A stretch of DNA of 64,000 bases from NCBI GenBank assembly GCA_903953895.1, contig CAJBLH010000196.1, positions 58,238 to 122,237 of the forward strand. Direction: 5' to 3'. Below are positions 1-9,629 of this stretch, piece by piece (the stretch's first letter is position 1; every line of letters starts with the position of its first letter). Source of the DNA: an uncultured Desulfobacteraceae bacterium (GTDB lineage: Bacteria; Desulfobacterota; Desulfobacteria; Desulfobacterales; Desulfatirhabdiaceae). The notes below the pieces were generated by a model, which did not search any database, was not told the origin of the DNA, and was given only the letters and a program-made list of their open reading frames with translations. Position numbers and translations under genes: made by a program.

Positions 1-1
1 C

Positions 2-559
2 AAGCAACTGGATATTGGCTTTCAGATGGATAATATGATAACGCATTTGCAGACGGATACAAAGCGACTCCGACAGATGCTGGCGAACCTGTTGAGCAAT
101 GCCGTCAAGTTTACCCCTGTTGGGGGAAGGGTGAGCCTTGATGTAACGATGACCGCTGAACGCAACACGGTGTGTTTTGTGGTGGAAGACACCGGAATCG
201 GAATCACCTCGGAAGATATGAATCGCCTTTTTAAACCCTTTACGCAGCTCGATTCGAGCTTGAGCCGCCGTCACGAGGGCTCCGGATTGGGGCTGACGCT
301 GGTGCAGCGCCTGGCGGAACTGCAAGACGGCAGCATCATGGTGGATAGTCATCCAGGAAAGGGCAGCCGGTTCACCCTTGAGCTTCCGATTAGAAGTCGA
401 AAAAAACAAGGGGTTTCACCGGAGAAGCGCCCCCTGAAGACAGAAAAATCGACCCCAGGCGGTCTTATGACGGGTGAACGTGTTCCCGAAACCGTCATAT
501 CGTATAGTTCTTTTATGGAGATAGACGATAATCAAGCGAATATCACTGCGGTCGGCTGA
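2..559 (+). CDS. Sensor histidine kinase, C-terminal catalytic part (truncated by window edge)
   Basis: The frame is open from the first bases, so this is the 3' end of a gene that starts outside the window. The visible part is a HATPase_c (GHKL) ATP-binding domain, with the N box NLLSNAVKFTP, the G1 box DTGIGI, an F-box-like LFKPF and the G2 box GSGLGL. It should supply ATP for histidine autophosphorylation in a two-component system. After the ATPase fold (ending near LELPIRS) lies a polar tail of about 55 residues that looks unstructured and carries no receiver motif. An HD-GYP response regulator follows 77 bases downstream on the same strand and is the obvious partner. The sensor domain is not visible, so the signal is unknown. 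Confidence 0.9.
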   Translation, partial: KQLDIGFQMDNMITHLQTDTKRLRQMLANLLSNAVKFTPVGGRVSLDVTMTAERNTVCFVVEDTGIGITSEDMNRLFKPFTQLDSSLSRRHEGSGLGLTLVQRLAELQDGSIMVDSHPGKGSRFTLELPIRSRKKQGVSPEKRPLKTEKSTPGGLMTGERVPETVISYSSFMEIDDNQANITAVG

Positions 560-636
560 CGCCTGACCAGACCGACTTACCTGAAAGAACGGATCGGCAA
601 CCATATCCCGGTTGTTGAAAGAAGGAGAAAATATAG

Positions 637-1629
637 ATGATATTACAGAACAGTACGATTTTGATCGTGGATGACAACCCACTGGGTCGCGAGGCCCTTG
701 GCGATGTACTGGAACCGGAGGGCTACATCGTGGCCTTTGCCGCAGACGGCCCCGAGGCGTTGCTTAAGGCATCCGAACTTCAGCCGGACGTGGTTTTGCT
801 CGATGTCATGATGCCGGGCATGGACGGTTACGAAGTTTGCCGTCGTTTGCGATCCGATGAAAGGCTGGCCGAAATGCCGGTACTTATGGTGACAGCACTC
901 GACGATCGCGCCTCGCGACTGCGCGGCATCGAGGCGGGGGCTGACGATTTCATCTCCAAACCCTTTGATCGGATCGAGATGCGCGCCCGCATGCGGACCA
1001 TCACCCGCCTGAACCGCTACCGAAAACTGCGAGAGGAACATATCCGGCTCGAGCAGGCCTATGATGAACTGCAACAAACCCATGAAGCAACCCTTAGCGG
1101 CTGGGTCAGAGCCCTTGATTTACGCGACAAGGAAACTGAAGGGCACTCCGAACGTGTCGTCGAATTGGCGATACGATTGGCGCGGGCCGCCGGGATCGAA
1201 GGCGATGATCTGGTTCATATGCGGCGCGGTGCTCTGCTTCACGATATTGGGAAATTGGGCGTTCCGGACGCCATCCTGCTGAAGCCCGGCAGTCTGACAT
1301 ACGAAGAGTGGATCATCATGCACCGCCATCCGGTATATGCGTACGAGTGGTTATCCCCCATCCCCTACCTCCGTATGACCGTCGACATCCCTTACTGCCA
1401 TCACGAGAAGTGGGATGGCACCGGTTATCCGCGCGGCTTGCAGGGCGAACAGATTCCGCTGGCCGCTCGTCTTTTCGCACCGGTGGATGTGTGGGATGCC
1501 TTGCGATCCGATCGGCCGTATCGTGAAGCCTGGCCAAAGGAAAAAACGCTCGAACATATCCAGAACGGCAGCGGCAAACATTTTGATCCGGCGGCAGTGA
1601 AGTTGTTTCTGGAGGTGATGCACGAATAG
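637..1629 (+). CDS. Response regulator with HD-GYP domain (probable cyclic-di-GMP phosphodiesterase)
   Basis: Residues 5-120 are a receiver domain with acidic pair D12/D13, phosphoacceptor D56 (in LLDVMMPGMDG) and conserved K108 (SKPF). A coiled linker at about 125-150 leads into an HD-GYP domain, with HD at 202-203 (LLHDIGKLG) and the GYP motif HHEKWDGTGYP at 255-265. HD-GYP proteins hydrolyse cyclic di-GMP to pGpG or GMP, so the likely output is phosphorylation-controlled lowering of cyclic di-GMP. The usual downstream ADVYDAL is VDVWDALRSDRPYR here, a mild variation. The start has a good ribosome-binding site, GAAGGAG, at 621-627. The gene directly follows the histidine kinase end and is probably co-transcribed with it. 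Confidence 0.93.
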   Translation: MILQNSTILIVDDNPLGREALGDVLEPEGYIVAFAADGPEALLKASELQPDVVLLDVMMPGMDGYEVCRRLRSDERLAEMPVLMVTALDDRASRLRGIEAGADDFISKPFDRIEMRARMRTITRLNRYRKLREEHIRLEQAYDELQQTHEATLSGWVRALDLRDKETEGHSERVVELAIRLARAAGIEGDDLVHMRRGALLHDIGKLGVPDAILLKPGSLTYEEWIIMHRHPVYAYEWLSPIPYLRMTVDIPYCHHEKWDGTGYPRGLQGEQIPLAARLFAPVDVWDALRSDRPYREAWPKEKTLEHIQNGSGKHFDPAAVKLFLEVMHE

Positions 1630-1681
1630 GCATGGCGTGAATAGAAATACAAATATTAAACCATTTTTATTGATTATGCAG

Positions 1682-2290
1682 TTAGGCCTTTCCGATCCAC
1701 CGAAGAAGGAGCCGAAGCGTTGCTGTGGATGCCAGATTTCCGAAGCACAGCCCGATGCCGCCGATGGACAGGGGAAGGTTGAAAAAAATATCTCTTCCAT
1801 GCAGAAGCTGCAACCTCAAGACCCACGGGAAAACTCAGACAGACAACGCCCAGAGGGGCCCGGGCGTTATACATGGCCACCTGAAAGGGAATTCTGGCAA
1901 AAAAGAGAAACTCCAGCGGAACGGTGGCCAGCAACGTCATCACAGCCGGTTTCGATAGAGGCGGCAGACCGATCAGCCGTCCAAAAAGAAGACGGGCTGC
2001 CTGGGGTATGCACAGCAGCCCTTGAATCAATGTGACCAGCAGGCCGATGCGCAACACGACGGCCCGAAACTGAAAATATATCCCAGCCGCGTTTTGCCGA
2101 GCACCATGCCGGCGGTAACCAGCCCGAACCCAGAGGTTCCCGGCATGTACATCAACGTGTTGGACTGAGCCAGCCCTGCGAGATCAGCGGGCGCGACCCC
2201 TCGGGGGCGCCATCAAACCAGCGGGTAGGTCAAACCCTGTGATGCGGCATGAAGCGCCAGGGGGGCAAAAACCGGGTATAAGCCGACATG
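1682..2290 (-). pseudogene. Decayed multi-pass membrane protein gene (flippase/MATE-like remnant)
   Basis: Protein-like hydrophobic sequence on the minus strand runs through three frames and is broken by a stop and frameshifts. Reading 5' to 3' it gives a segment with VFAPLALHAASQG and TYPLV, an in-frame TGA, a segment with LAGLAQSNTLMYMPG and FGLVTAGMVLGK, a frame change near 2060, a segment with LIQGLLCIPQAARLLFG and LEFLFFARIPFQVAMYNA, a second frame change near 1795, and a C-terminus with IGGIGLCFGNLAST ending at a TAA at 1682-1684. The hydrophobic periodicity and the RIPFQVAMYNA-type segment resemble MATE or polysaccharide-flippase proteins, but this is recognition from memory. The 5' end is not defined. 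The plus-strand frame here is a shadow. Confidence 0.6.
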
Positions 2291-2473
2291 CCAGGACTGA
2301 TCGAGGAGTCGTCAATCATCACCATGAGAATGTAATCGTTTTCTCTTGACTCACGATGGCACATACACCATCATACCATGAGGAAGGCGAACATATTTCT
2401 CAGCACATCGATAGGAAACCATCAGCCTTGTTTGGCGACAAGTGATAATTTCAAATAAACAAAGTTAGTTAAA

Positions 2474-2550
<77 letters not shown>

Positions 2551-2927
2551 TTATATTTCGTTTGTTATTTATCATGCTTTCAAGGTTCAGGCAAGACATA
2601 AACTTTTCAGAGGACTGATTTTTTTCAGATTCGCGTTTCGGTGTCACTAAGAAGTTTGACGCCGTTTTTTTTTAACGCGACAACCAATTGTACAAAATAA
2701 CGACACCAAGAAGTCATAAAGTGCAAACCTGACACTTGCCGGTCTCGGGTAAACAGATTTTTCAGAGCAGACCAGCATCAATAAATTATTCGAACATATT
2801 GACATTACAAGACGTTTTTGATTTATCCTTGACACATTCAACTTTTTAGATTATCTTACAGGGATTTTAGAGGAATGGATGATAGTCTGATTGTGGTTTA
2901 TTCAATCAATGACTGTTTAACCCGTGG
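2551..2927. other. Intergenic region between divergent tRNA-Pro and tRNA-Leu
   Basis: No credible coding sequence is present. The only longer frame, on the minus strand at 2647-2841, has no ribosome-binding site or protein-like composition. The sequence is AT-rich and must carry promoters for both tRNAs. Only the one for tRNA-Leu is clear enough to list separately. Confidence 0.6.
2829..2857 (+). promoter_or_regulatory. Sigma-70-type promoter for tRNA-Leu
   Basis: TTGACA at 2829-2834 is followed after a 17-base spacer by TATCTT at 2852-2857. The predicted start is about 60 bases before the mature tRNA-Leu 5' end. This is a match to the consensus, with no experimental support. Confidence 0.65.
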
Positions 2928-3014
2928 GCGAGAGTGGCGGAACTGGCAGACGCACTGGACTTAGGATCCAGCTCTGGAAACAGAATGGGAGTTCAAATCT
3001 CCCCTCTCGCACCA
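2928..3014 (+). tRNA. tRNA-Leu (anticodon UAG)
   Basis: This is an 87-base class II tRNA with a long variable arm. Acceptor GCGAGAG pairs with CTCTCGC, followed by A and an encoded CCA. Anticodon stem CTGGA/TCCAG encloses loop CTTAGGA, giving TAG. It lies about 190 bases before the trigger factor gene on the same strand. Confidence 0.97.
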
Positions 3015-3203
3015 GCTTACTCAATTCCCCGTTCCCTTCTGCTGATAATGCAAGCTGTCCAGGCCGGGGCAGAGATGAAGTCTGCCTGGACTTGTAACGA
3101 CCGGAATCCTCAATCCTCCTATAACTATATCTTATTAAATGTTTTTGCCACACGGACGAACATCATCCGTCAATACTGATTAAAGGGAAATGGAAACAAT
3201 CTC

Positions 3204-4532
3204 ATGAAATTTACGGTAGAAGACACCAGTGCAGTAAAAAAAGTACTTCATATTGAAATCCCCCAAAATGAGGTGCTAAGCGAAATTGAGAGTGCCTATA
3301 AAGAATTGAACAAAACTGCCAAGATTAAAGGATTTCGCCCCGGAAAAGTCCCAAGATCGGTTTTGGACCGGCTCTACAAAAAAGAAGTCTATGAAGATGT
3401 AAGATCCCGGCTTATCAATATTTCTTTTACAGATGCCATTACCAAGTCGGGTTTCAACCCGCTGCGGCAACCAGATATCGCCCCCCCGGAACTCAGCACT
3501 GACAGTGCCTTTTGTTACACCGCGACCATAGAGATTAATCCTGAAATTCCCGATATTGATTTTAAGGGCCTTACCCTGAAAAAATCCCTTTATAAACCGT
3601 CGGATGATGAATTTGAAGCTCAACTGAAAATGCTCCAGAAAAATCTTTCGGAACGCAAACCGGTTGAACCCCAACGCGCTTCTCAGAAAGACGATTATGT
3701 CGTTTTGGATTACGAAGGATGGAAGGATGGAACCCCCCATCCAGATCTCCAGAAAACGGAAAATTTGACGTTAAAAATCGGAACAGCAAAGATATCTCAA
3801 GATTTTGATGCACAGATCGTTGGCATGATGCCGGGCGATGATAAGAATTTTTCAATAAAATTTCCCGAAGACTATCCAAATACCGACCTTGCCAGTCAGG
3901 AAGTGACATTTCATGTTCACATGCATGAAATTCGTGAAGAGATTCTTCCGGAAATCAATGATGATTTTGCCAAGAGACTCGGCTCCTTCAACACGATCGC
4001 AGATGTGAAGACCGCCATAAAAAACAACCTGCAGCAAGGTTACAACAAGCGGGCGGATCAGGAAATAAATGAACAGATTTTTTCAGCATTGATTGAAAAA
4101 GCACCGTTTGAAACACCCGACTCTTTGATAGATTTAGAGCTTGCTGGAATCATTCAGGAGGTCGAACAATCCTTCGAATATCAGCAGATCAATATGGAAA
4201 GCATTGGTATGACTCGCGAATCACTTGCCGCAACATATCGGGATACCGCAAAAAAACAGGTCAAGAGGCATCTGATTCTTGGGAAAATCATTTCGCAGGA
4301 AAAACTGATGCTTTCCGATTCTGATCTGGACAGAGCCCTACAAGACATGGCGATCACTTACGGAAGGCCCGTTGCAGAAATCAAATCCCACTACGATAAG
4401 CACCCCGAGGCACTGGACTTATTTAAACATACGCTCCTTGAAAAACAGGCGATAAAACTTATCCTTGATAGCAGTACGATTCAAGAAATCGAACCTGTTT
4501 TGGAAGATCAGGCAGCTTCACCGTCTGAATAA
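3204..4532 (+). CDS. tig: Trigger factor, ribosome-associated chaperone and peptidyl-prolyl isomerase
   Basis: At 442 residues it has the full usual length. The N-terminal ribosome-binding domain carries the signature GFRPGKVP at 43-50. An FKBP-like isomerase domain follows at about 150-245 (start near DDYVVLDYEGW), then the helical substrate-cradling C-terminal domain. It binds the ribosome near the exit tunnel and assists folding of nascent chains. The ATG is preceded by AAAGGGAAA, a modest ribosome-binding site. The order tig-clpP-clpX-lon is a widely conserved proteostasis cluster, and all four genes read in the same direction here with short gaps. Confidence 0.98.
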   Translation: MKFTVEDTSAVKKVLHIEIPQNEVLSEIESAYKELNKTAKIKGFRPGKVPRSVLDRLYKKEVYEDVRSRLINISFTDAITKSGFNPLRQPDIAPPELSTDSAFCYTATIEINPEIPDIDFKGLTLKKSLYKPSDDEFEAQLKMLQKNLSERKPVEPQRASQKDDYVVLDYEGWKDGTPHPDLQKTENLTLKIGTAKISQDFDAQIVGMMPGDDKNFSIKFPEDYPNTDLASQEVTFHVHMHEIREEILPEINDDFAKRLGSFNTIADVKTAIKNNLQQGYNKRADQEINEQIFSALIEKAPFETPDSLIDLELAGIIQEVEQSFEYQQINMESIGMTRESLAATYRDTAKKQVKRHLILGKIISQEKLMLSDSDLDRALQDMAITYGRPVAEIKSHYDKHPEALDLFKHTLLEKQAIKLILDSSTIQEIEPVLEDQAASPSE

Positions 4533-4591
4533 TCATATTGGTACGATACTTGCTTAACCATATCATGTTGTCAACATAAGGAGAACATCCC

Positions 4592-5206
4592 GTGCCATTA
4601 ATACCCATGGTCATTGAACAGAGCAGCCGGGGAGAACGTGCCTACGACATTTATTCGCGGCTTCTTAAAGACAGGATCATTTTTCTGGGAACTCCCATCA
4701 ACGATGAAGTTGCCAATCTTCTAATCGCACAACTGCTCTTTCTGGAATCGGAAGATCCTGGAAAAGAAATCAATTTTTACATCAATTCTCCTGGCGGGTC
4801 TGTTACGGCAGGGCTGGCGGTTTATGACACCATGCAGTACATCAAGCCGGACATCACCACCGTGTGCATTGGTCAGGCAGCCAGCATGGGGGCGTTGCTT
4901 CTGGCAGCCGGCACAAAAACGAAGCGCTACTCGCTGCCGAATTCCAGGATCATGATCCACCAGCCCATGGGCGGATCTCAAGGGCAGGCATCGGATATTG
5001 CCATTCAGGCAAAAGAAATCCTTCGGTTGAAAGACACCCTGAACGACATTCTGGCTTTTCATACCGGAAGAGATCTGGAACAGATTCGTAAAGATACGGA
5101 CCGTGATTTTTTTATGTCCGGCTTGGAATCCAAAGAGTACGGCCTGATCGATCATGTCATCGCCAATCGGGATGATTTAGATCGACTGGTCAAAACGGAG
5201 GGATAA
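4592..5206 (+). CDS. clpP: ATP-dependent Clp protease proteolytic subunit
   Basis: This is the tetradecameric serine protease core that works with ClpX. The catalytic triad is visible: S98 in GQAASMGA, H123 in [11 protein letters not shown] and D172 in DRDFF. At 204 residues it is the standard size. The start is GTG, positioned by a strong ribosome-binding site (AAGGAGA, 8-14 bases upstream). clpX begins two bases after the stop codon, so the two subunits are almost certainly translated from one message in balanced amounts. Confidence 0.98.
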   Translation: MPLIPMVIEQSSRGERAYDIYSRLLKDRIIFLGTPINDEVANLLIAQLLFLESEDPGKEINFYINSPGGSVTAGLAVYDTMQYIKPDITTVCIGQAASMGALLLAAGTKTKRYSLPNSRIMIHQPMGGSQGQASDIAIQAKEILRLKDTLNDILAFHTGRDLEQIRKDTDRDFFMSGLESKEYGLIDHVIANRDDLDRLVKTEG

Positions 5207-5207
5207 C

Positions 5208-6452
5208 ATGGCTAAAAAAGATGATTTGACGGACAATCTCTTCTGTTCTTTCTGCGGCAAGAACCAAAAAGAAGTGGCCAAGTTGATTGCCGGGCCTGCA
5301 GTCTATATCTGCGACGAATGTATCCAGTTATGCAGCGAAATCATTGAAGAGGAAACTGAACAAAACACCGCTTCCCAACAACGGACACTGGTACCGAAGC
5401 AGATCAAGGAAATGCTGGATGATTATGTCATTGAGCAGGAACAGGCCAAGAAAATTCTGGCTGTTGCGGTTCACAATCACTATAAGCGGCTGGATTCATT
5501 TGTCAGCCCAAATGATGTCGAAATTCAAAAAAGCAATATCCTTCTGATCGGGCCGACCGGAAGCGGAAAAACCCTTCTGGCTCAAACCTTGGCCAGATTT
5601 TTGAATGTACCGTTTACCATCGCTGACGCAACCAGCTTGACAGAAGCCGGATATGTGGGAGAAGATGTCGAAAATATTATTTTATCTCTGCTCCAGAATG
5701 CGGACTATGACCTGGACAAAGCCAAACGCGGTATTGTCTACATAGACGAAATCGACAAGATTGCTTCCAAGTCGGATAATCCTTCCATCACACGCGATGT
5801 TTCCGGAGAGGGGGTTCAACAGGCGCTGCTGAAGATCATCGAGGGAACCACAGCCAGTGTTCCGCCAAAGGGTGGCCGAAAACATCCGCAACAGGATTTT
5901 GTAAAGGTGGACACCTCCAATATTCTCTTTATTTGTGGGGGAACGTTCAACGGGCTTGAAAAGATCATTCAGCGGCGATTGGGGTCCAACGTAATGGGCT
6001 TTGGGTCCAAGATCATCGAAAAATCAGATCACAATGTCGGTGAATTGCTGAAAATGGTTCGGCCGGAAGATCTGATCAAATTCGGGCTGATTCCCGAGTT
6101 TTTGGGCAGACTTCCTGTGATTGCCACCCTCGATGAACTTAATGAAAGCTCGCTGATTCGCATTCTGAAAGAACCTAAAAATGCACTGATCAAACAGTAT
6201 TCAAAACTCTTCGAAATGGAAGGGGTTAATTTGCGACTGACCGACAGTGCGCTTTCAGCCATTGCCAGTGAGGCGCTCAAACGAAAATCCGGTGCAAGAG
6301 GACTCAGGGCTATTCTTGAAAACTGCCTGCTGAGTATCATGTATGAGATTCCATCGATTGAAGATGTCAAAGAATGTGTTATCAGTGAAGAAGTTGTTTT
6401 ACATAACGAATCACCGATCCTACTTTACGAACCAGTAAAAAAACAAGCCTGA
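5208..6452 (+). CDS. clpX: ATP-dependent Clp protease, ATP-binding unfoldase subunit ClpX
   Basis: The N-terminal zinc-binding domain has C13, C16, C35 and C38 (CSFC and CDEC). The AAA+ module has Walker A GPTGSGKT at 115-122, Walker [10 protein letters not shown] near 180, and a conserved [10 protein letters not shown] sensor-2 region near the C-terminus. It unfolds tagged proteins and feeds them to ClpP. At 414 residues it is typical. The start lies one base after the clpP stop, indicating translational coupling. lon follows after 15 bases. Confidence 0.98.
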   Translation: MAKKDDLTDNLFCSFCGKNQKEVAKLIAGPAVYICDECIQLCSEIIEEETEQNTASQQRTLVPKQIKEMLDDYVIEQEQAKKILAVAVHNHYKRLDSFVSPNDVEIQKSNILLIGPTGSGKTLLAQTLARFLNVPFTIADATSLTEAGYVGEDVENIILSLLQNADYDLDKAKRGIVYIDEIDKIASKSDNPSITRDVSGEGVQQALLKIIEGTTASVPPKGGRKHPQQDFVKVDTSNILFICGGTFNGLEKIIQRRLGSNVMGFGSKIIEKSDHNVGELLKMVRPEDLIKFGLIPEFLGRLPVIATLDELNESSLIRILKEPKNALIKQYSKLFEMEGVNLRLTDSALSAIASEALKRKSGARGLRAILENCLLSIMYEIPSIEDVKECVISEEVVLHNESPILLYEPVKKQA

Positions 6453-6467
6453 TGGTTTATTCACACA

Positions 6468-8912
6468 ATGATTAATTTAACAAAAAAATTTAGACAAGAC
6501 GGCCCAACTCCCGGGGCTACCTTGCTGCCCCTGCTGCCCCTGAGAGACATCGTGGTTTTTCCTCACATGGTTGCACCGCTGTTTGTCGGCAGATCCAAAT
6601 CTGTCAAAGCCCTGGCGGATGCCATGAACAATGAGAAAAATGTTTTTCTGGCCACTCAAAAAAAAATCGGCGACGAAAATCCGGATATCAGCGATATCAG
6701 CCTGATCGGAACTATCGGTAAGGTGTTGCAGCTTCTTCGCCTTCCTGATGGAACGGTAAAGGCTCTGGTTGAGGGAAAATCCAGAGCCCGCATCATGCGA
6801 TTCATACATCAGGAAGATTTTTTTCAGGTTGAAATCGAGCCTATCACTGATGAATACGTCGAGGACGCCGAGGGTCTTGCCTTGGGTCGGGCGATTATAA
6901 ACAGTTTTCATGAATACGCCGATCTAACCAAAAACATCTCCAAAGACCTTCTGAACACCGTGTCCGCCATTTCCAATCTTTCTCAGTTGTCTGATACCGT
7001 ATCCGCCCATTTTTCATTCAAGATCGAAAACAAACAACACCTTCTGGAAGCCGACTCTCTGAACGAGCGACTCGCGTTTTTGTTGAGTCTGATCAAAATG
7101 GAAATCGACGCTTTTCAGATGGATCAGCGCATCAAAAATCGGGTCAAGGAACAGATGGAAAAGACCCAGAAAAGCTATTATCTGAATGAGCAGATGCGGG
7201 CCATTAAAAAAGAAATGGGCGCAGATGAGGATGCAGGGGATGATCTCAAGGAAATTGAGAATCTTATTCAACAGAAAAAAATGTCCATGGAAGCCACGGA
7301 TAAAGCCCTGCATGAATTCAAGAAACTGAAGATGATGGCGCCCATGTCGGCGGAAGCAACCGTGGTTCGCAATTACATCGATTGGATGATCAGCCTTCCT
7401 TGGTTTGAACAGACCGATGTGCAAGAAGATCAGTTCGAAGCTGAAAAAATTCTGAATGAAGATCATTATGGTCTGGAAAAACCCAAAGAGCGTATTCTGG
7501 AATACCTGGCAGTTCAGTCCCTCGTAAAAAAAGTGCGCGGTCCGATATTGTGTTTTGTCGGCCCTCCCGGCGTCGGAAAAACCTCTCTGGCCAAATCAAT
7601 TTCCCGGGCAACCGGCAGAAAATATATCCGTCTTTCCCTTGGCGGGGTCAGAGACGAAGCGGAAATACGAGGCCATCGCAGAACCTATATTGGGGCGATG
7701 CCTGGCAAAATCATCCAGTCTTTGAAAAAAGTCGGAGTTAACAATCCGGTTTTTTGCCTGGATGAGGTGGACAAAATGAGCATGGACTTCAGAGGTGATC
7801 CGTCAGCAGCGTTGCTGGAAGTTTTGGATCCGGAACAGAATTCGTCTTTCAACGATCATTACCTGGATGTGGACTATGATCTGTCGGACATCCTTTTTGT
7901 CACCACCGCCAATACCCTTCCGGACATTCCGCTGCCACTTCAGGACCGAATGGAAATCATCAAACTGTCCGGTTATACCGAATACGAAAAATATCACATC
8001 GCCAGGGATTTTTTGATCGCCAAACAGATTCAACAAAACGGACTGGAAGGGAAAACCGTCGAGTTCACCAAGAATGCCATTTTAACCTTGATTCAGCGCT
8101 ATACCCGTGAAGCAGGTGTTCGAAACCTTGAAAGGGAAATTGCTTCCATTTGCCGTAAAATTGCCCGAGAGCTGGTCAAAAACAAATCTATCGCGGCTGT
8201 TACAGTCAATTCAAGGTCTGTTCAAAAATATCTCGGTCCACCAAAACACAGACACGGGCTGGTTGAGGAAAAAGATCAGATCGGGCTGGTAACCGGCTTA
8301 GCCTGGACTCAGGTAGGCGGTGAGTTGCTCGGTATCGAAACGCTGGTCATGCCGGGCAAGGGAGATCAAATCGTCACCGGCAAGCTAGGAGACGTCATGA
8401 AAGAATCCGCCCAGGCCGCCGTCAGCTATGTCCGCTCGCGAACAGAGCATTTGATGATCGACAAGGATTTTCATAAACAATTCGATATTCACATTCATAT
8501 TCCCGAAGGCGCCATCCCCAAAGATGGCCCATCAGCCGGCATCTCCATGTGTACATCCATTGTGTCGGCATTAACCCGAAGGCCGGTAGATCGCAATCTT
8601 GCCATGACCGGTGAGATTACTTTGAGGGGACGCGTCCTTCCTGTCGGAGGCATTAAAGAAAAAATCCTGGCTGCCCACCGGGGCGGCATCAAAAAAATCA
8701 TTCTGCCAAAAGAAAATGAAAAAGATATAAAAGACATACCTGAAACCATCGCTAAACAACTGGTCTTTGTTCTGGTGGACCATATGGATGAAGTATTGAG
8801 CCATGCCTTGATTCTGGCGCCGGGTACGCGATTATTCAATGGCAATGATTTGACCCTGGATATCATCGGCCGACAATCTCAGGAGATTCTACATATCCAC
8901 CCGATGGTTTGA
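6468..8912 (+). CDS. lon: ATP-dependent Lon protease
   Basis: This LonA-type enzyme has 814 residues. It has an N-terminal substrate-recognition domain ([12 protein letters not shown] at the start), a coiled-coil linker, an AAA+ domain with Walker A GPPGVGKT at 365-372 and LDEVDKM Walker B, and a C-terminal Ser-Lys protease domain. The catalytic serine is S689 (KDGPSAG) and the catalytic lysine is K730 (GGIKEK). It degrades misfolded and regulatory proteins in the cytosol. It closes the tig-clpP-clpX-lon run and is followed by a T-rich stretch that doubles as the promoter region for two tRNAs. Confidence 0.98.
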   Translation: MINLTKKFRQDGPTPGATLLPLLPLRDIVVFPHMVAPLFVGRSKSVKALADAMNNEKNVFLATQKKIGDENPDISDISLIGTIGKVLQLLRLPDGTVKALVEGKSRARIMRFIHQEDFFQVEIEPITDEYVEDAEGLALGRAIINSFHEYADLTKNISKDLLNTVSAISNLSQLSDTVSAHFSFKIENKQHLLEADSLNERLAFLLSLIKMEIDAFQMDQRIKNRVKEQMEKTQKSYYLNEQMRAIKKEMGADEDAGDDLKEIENLIQQKKMSMEATDKALHEFKKLKMMAPMSAEATVVRNYIDWMISLPWFEQTDVQEDQFEAEKILNEDHYGLEKPKERILEYLAVQSLVKKVRGPILCFVGPPGVGKTSLAKSISRATGRKYIRLSLGGVRDEAEIRGHRRTYIGAMPGKIIQSLKKVGVNNPVFCLDEVDKMSMDFRGDPSAALLEVLDPEQNSSFNDHYLDVDYDLSDILFVTTANTLPDIPLPLQDRMEIIKLSGYTEYEKYHIARDFLIAKQIQQNGLEGKTVEFTKNAILTLIQRYTREAGVRNLEREIASICRKIARELVKNKSIAAVTVNSRSVQKYLGPPKHRHGLVEEKDQIGLVTGLAWTQVGGELLGIETLVMPGKGDQIVTGKLGDVMKESAQAAVSYVRSRTEHLMIDKDFHKQFDIHIHIPEGAIPKDGPSAGISMCTSIVSALTRRPVDRNLAMTGEITLRGRVLPVGGIKEKILAAHRGGIKKIILPKENEKDIKDIPETIAKQLVFVLVDHMDEVLSHALILAPGTRLFNGNDLTLDIIGRQSQEILHIHPMV

Positions 8913-8920
8913 TTTTTTTC

Positions 8921-8949
8921 TTGACTCATTTTTTTGTTTTATGTATAAG
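8921..8949 (+). promoter_or_regulatory. Sigma-70-type promoter for tRNA-Val and tRNA-Asp
   Basis: TTGACT at 8921-8926, a 17-base T-rich spacer, then TATAAG at 8944-8949. The expected transcription start is about 20 bases before tRNA-Val. It begins 9 bases after the lon stop. Confidence 0.72.
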
Positions 8950-8974
8950 ATAAATCTCTTTGTGATTGAAAGAA

Positions 8975-9050
8975 GGGCGGGTAGCTCAGCTGGGAGAGCA
9001 TCGGCCTTACAAGCCGAGGGTCACAGGTTCAAGCCCTGTTCCGCCTACCA
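8975..9050 (+). tRNA. tRNA-Val (anticodon UAC)
   Basis: A 76-base cloverleaf with encoded CCA. Acceptor GGGCGGG pairs with TCCGCCT (G-U at both ends). Anticodon stem TCGGC/GCCGA encloses loop CTTACAA, giving TAC. The T-arm is GGTTCAAGCCC-type. It is co-transcribed with tRNA-Asp 25 bases downstream. Confidence 0.97.
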
Positions 9051-9075
9051 GAGCGGTAGAAGAACACAAAGAAAC

Positions 9076-9153
9076 GGGGGCGTAGCTCAGTTCGGTTAGA
9101 GCGCCGGCCTGTCACGCCGGAGGTCGCGAGTTCGAGCCTCGTCGCTCCCGCCA
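9076..9153 (+). tRNA. tRNA-Asp (anticodon GUC)
   Basis: A 78-base cloverleaf with encoded CCA and discriminator G. Acceptor GGGGGCG pairs with CGCTCCC. Anticodon stem CCGGC/GCCGG encloses loop CTGTCAC, giving GTC. A factor-independent terminator starts 14 bases after its 3' end. Confidence 0.97.
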
Positions 9154-9166
9154 CAAGATGACCAGA

Positions 9167-9198
9167 GGGGTTACACATCGTTGTAATCCCTTTTTTTT
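9167..9198 (+). terminator. Rho-independent terminator of the tRNA-Val/Asp unit
   Basis: GGGGTTACA pairs with TGTAATCCC (one G-U) around a six-base loop and is followed by eight T residues. Position and orientation fit termination of the tRNA transcript before the next gene. Confidence 0.85.
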
Positions 9199-9228
9199 CT
9201 TTACGACACTGATGAAAGGAAGGCATTC

Positions 9229-9435
9229 ATGGCAAACATCACCCCTCATTGCGAAGGCTGTGTAAAAATCAATGCCAATAGCGACTGCTCGGTTTATCCC
9301 AATCCCGCATATATGATGCGGTGGGTGGATGACAAAAAGATCAAAGTTGGTTGTGCATTCAACGCAGCAAAATTCTCCGAAACGGTTACCAAGGAAAAAG
9401 TCCGCGTCGGTCAACAGAAGCAGAAGAAAAAATAG
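9229..9435 (+). CDS. Small cysteine-rich protein, PxxKW-like
   Basis: This 68-residue protein has four cysteines in the arrangement HCEGC, DCSVYP and GCAF, followed by a lysine-rich tail. The spacing and the VYPNPxxxxRW segment resemble the small PxxKW cysteine-rich proteins of sulfate reducers, though the PxxKW box itself is modified (PAYMMRW). Such clustered cysteines suggest metal or iron-sulfur binding. No function is known to me. The start has a good ribosome-binding site (AAGGAAGG) and the gene follows the tRNA terminator, so it should have its own promoter. The family call is from pattern memory and needs a profile search. Confidence 0.75.
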   Translation: MANITPHCEGCVKINANSDCSVYPNPAYMMRWVDDKKIKVGCAFNAAKFSETVTKEKVRVGQQKQKKK

Positions 9436-9629
9436 CCGAACTCAACCCCCCCCTGTTTTTTCCTGATAGCGGTGTATGGCGCATAGCAATCAAGCGCCTT
9501 GCACCGAACAGGCTTTTAACCCCCGCGCGTTTTCATCCAATTTTCTGCGGTATTATTCTGTGGTGTATGTTTCAACTGATAGCCGATTATGAATAGGTCT
9601 GAACGCATTCACCAGGGAACCCTTTCGTT

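Noticed and set aside
1637..2035. Plus-strand frame of 132 codons
   Set aside because: It is antisense to the decayed membrane protein gene and low in protein-like features; the minus-strand sequence is clearly the original coding strand.
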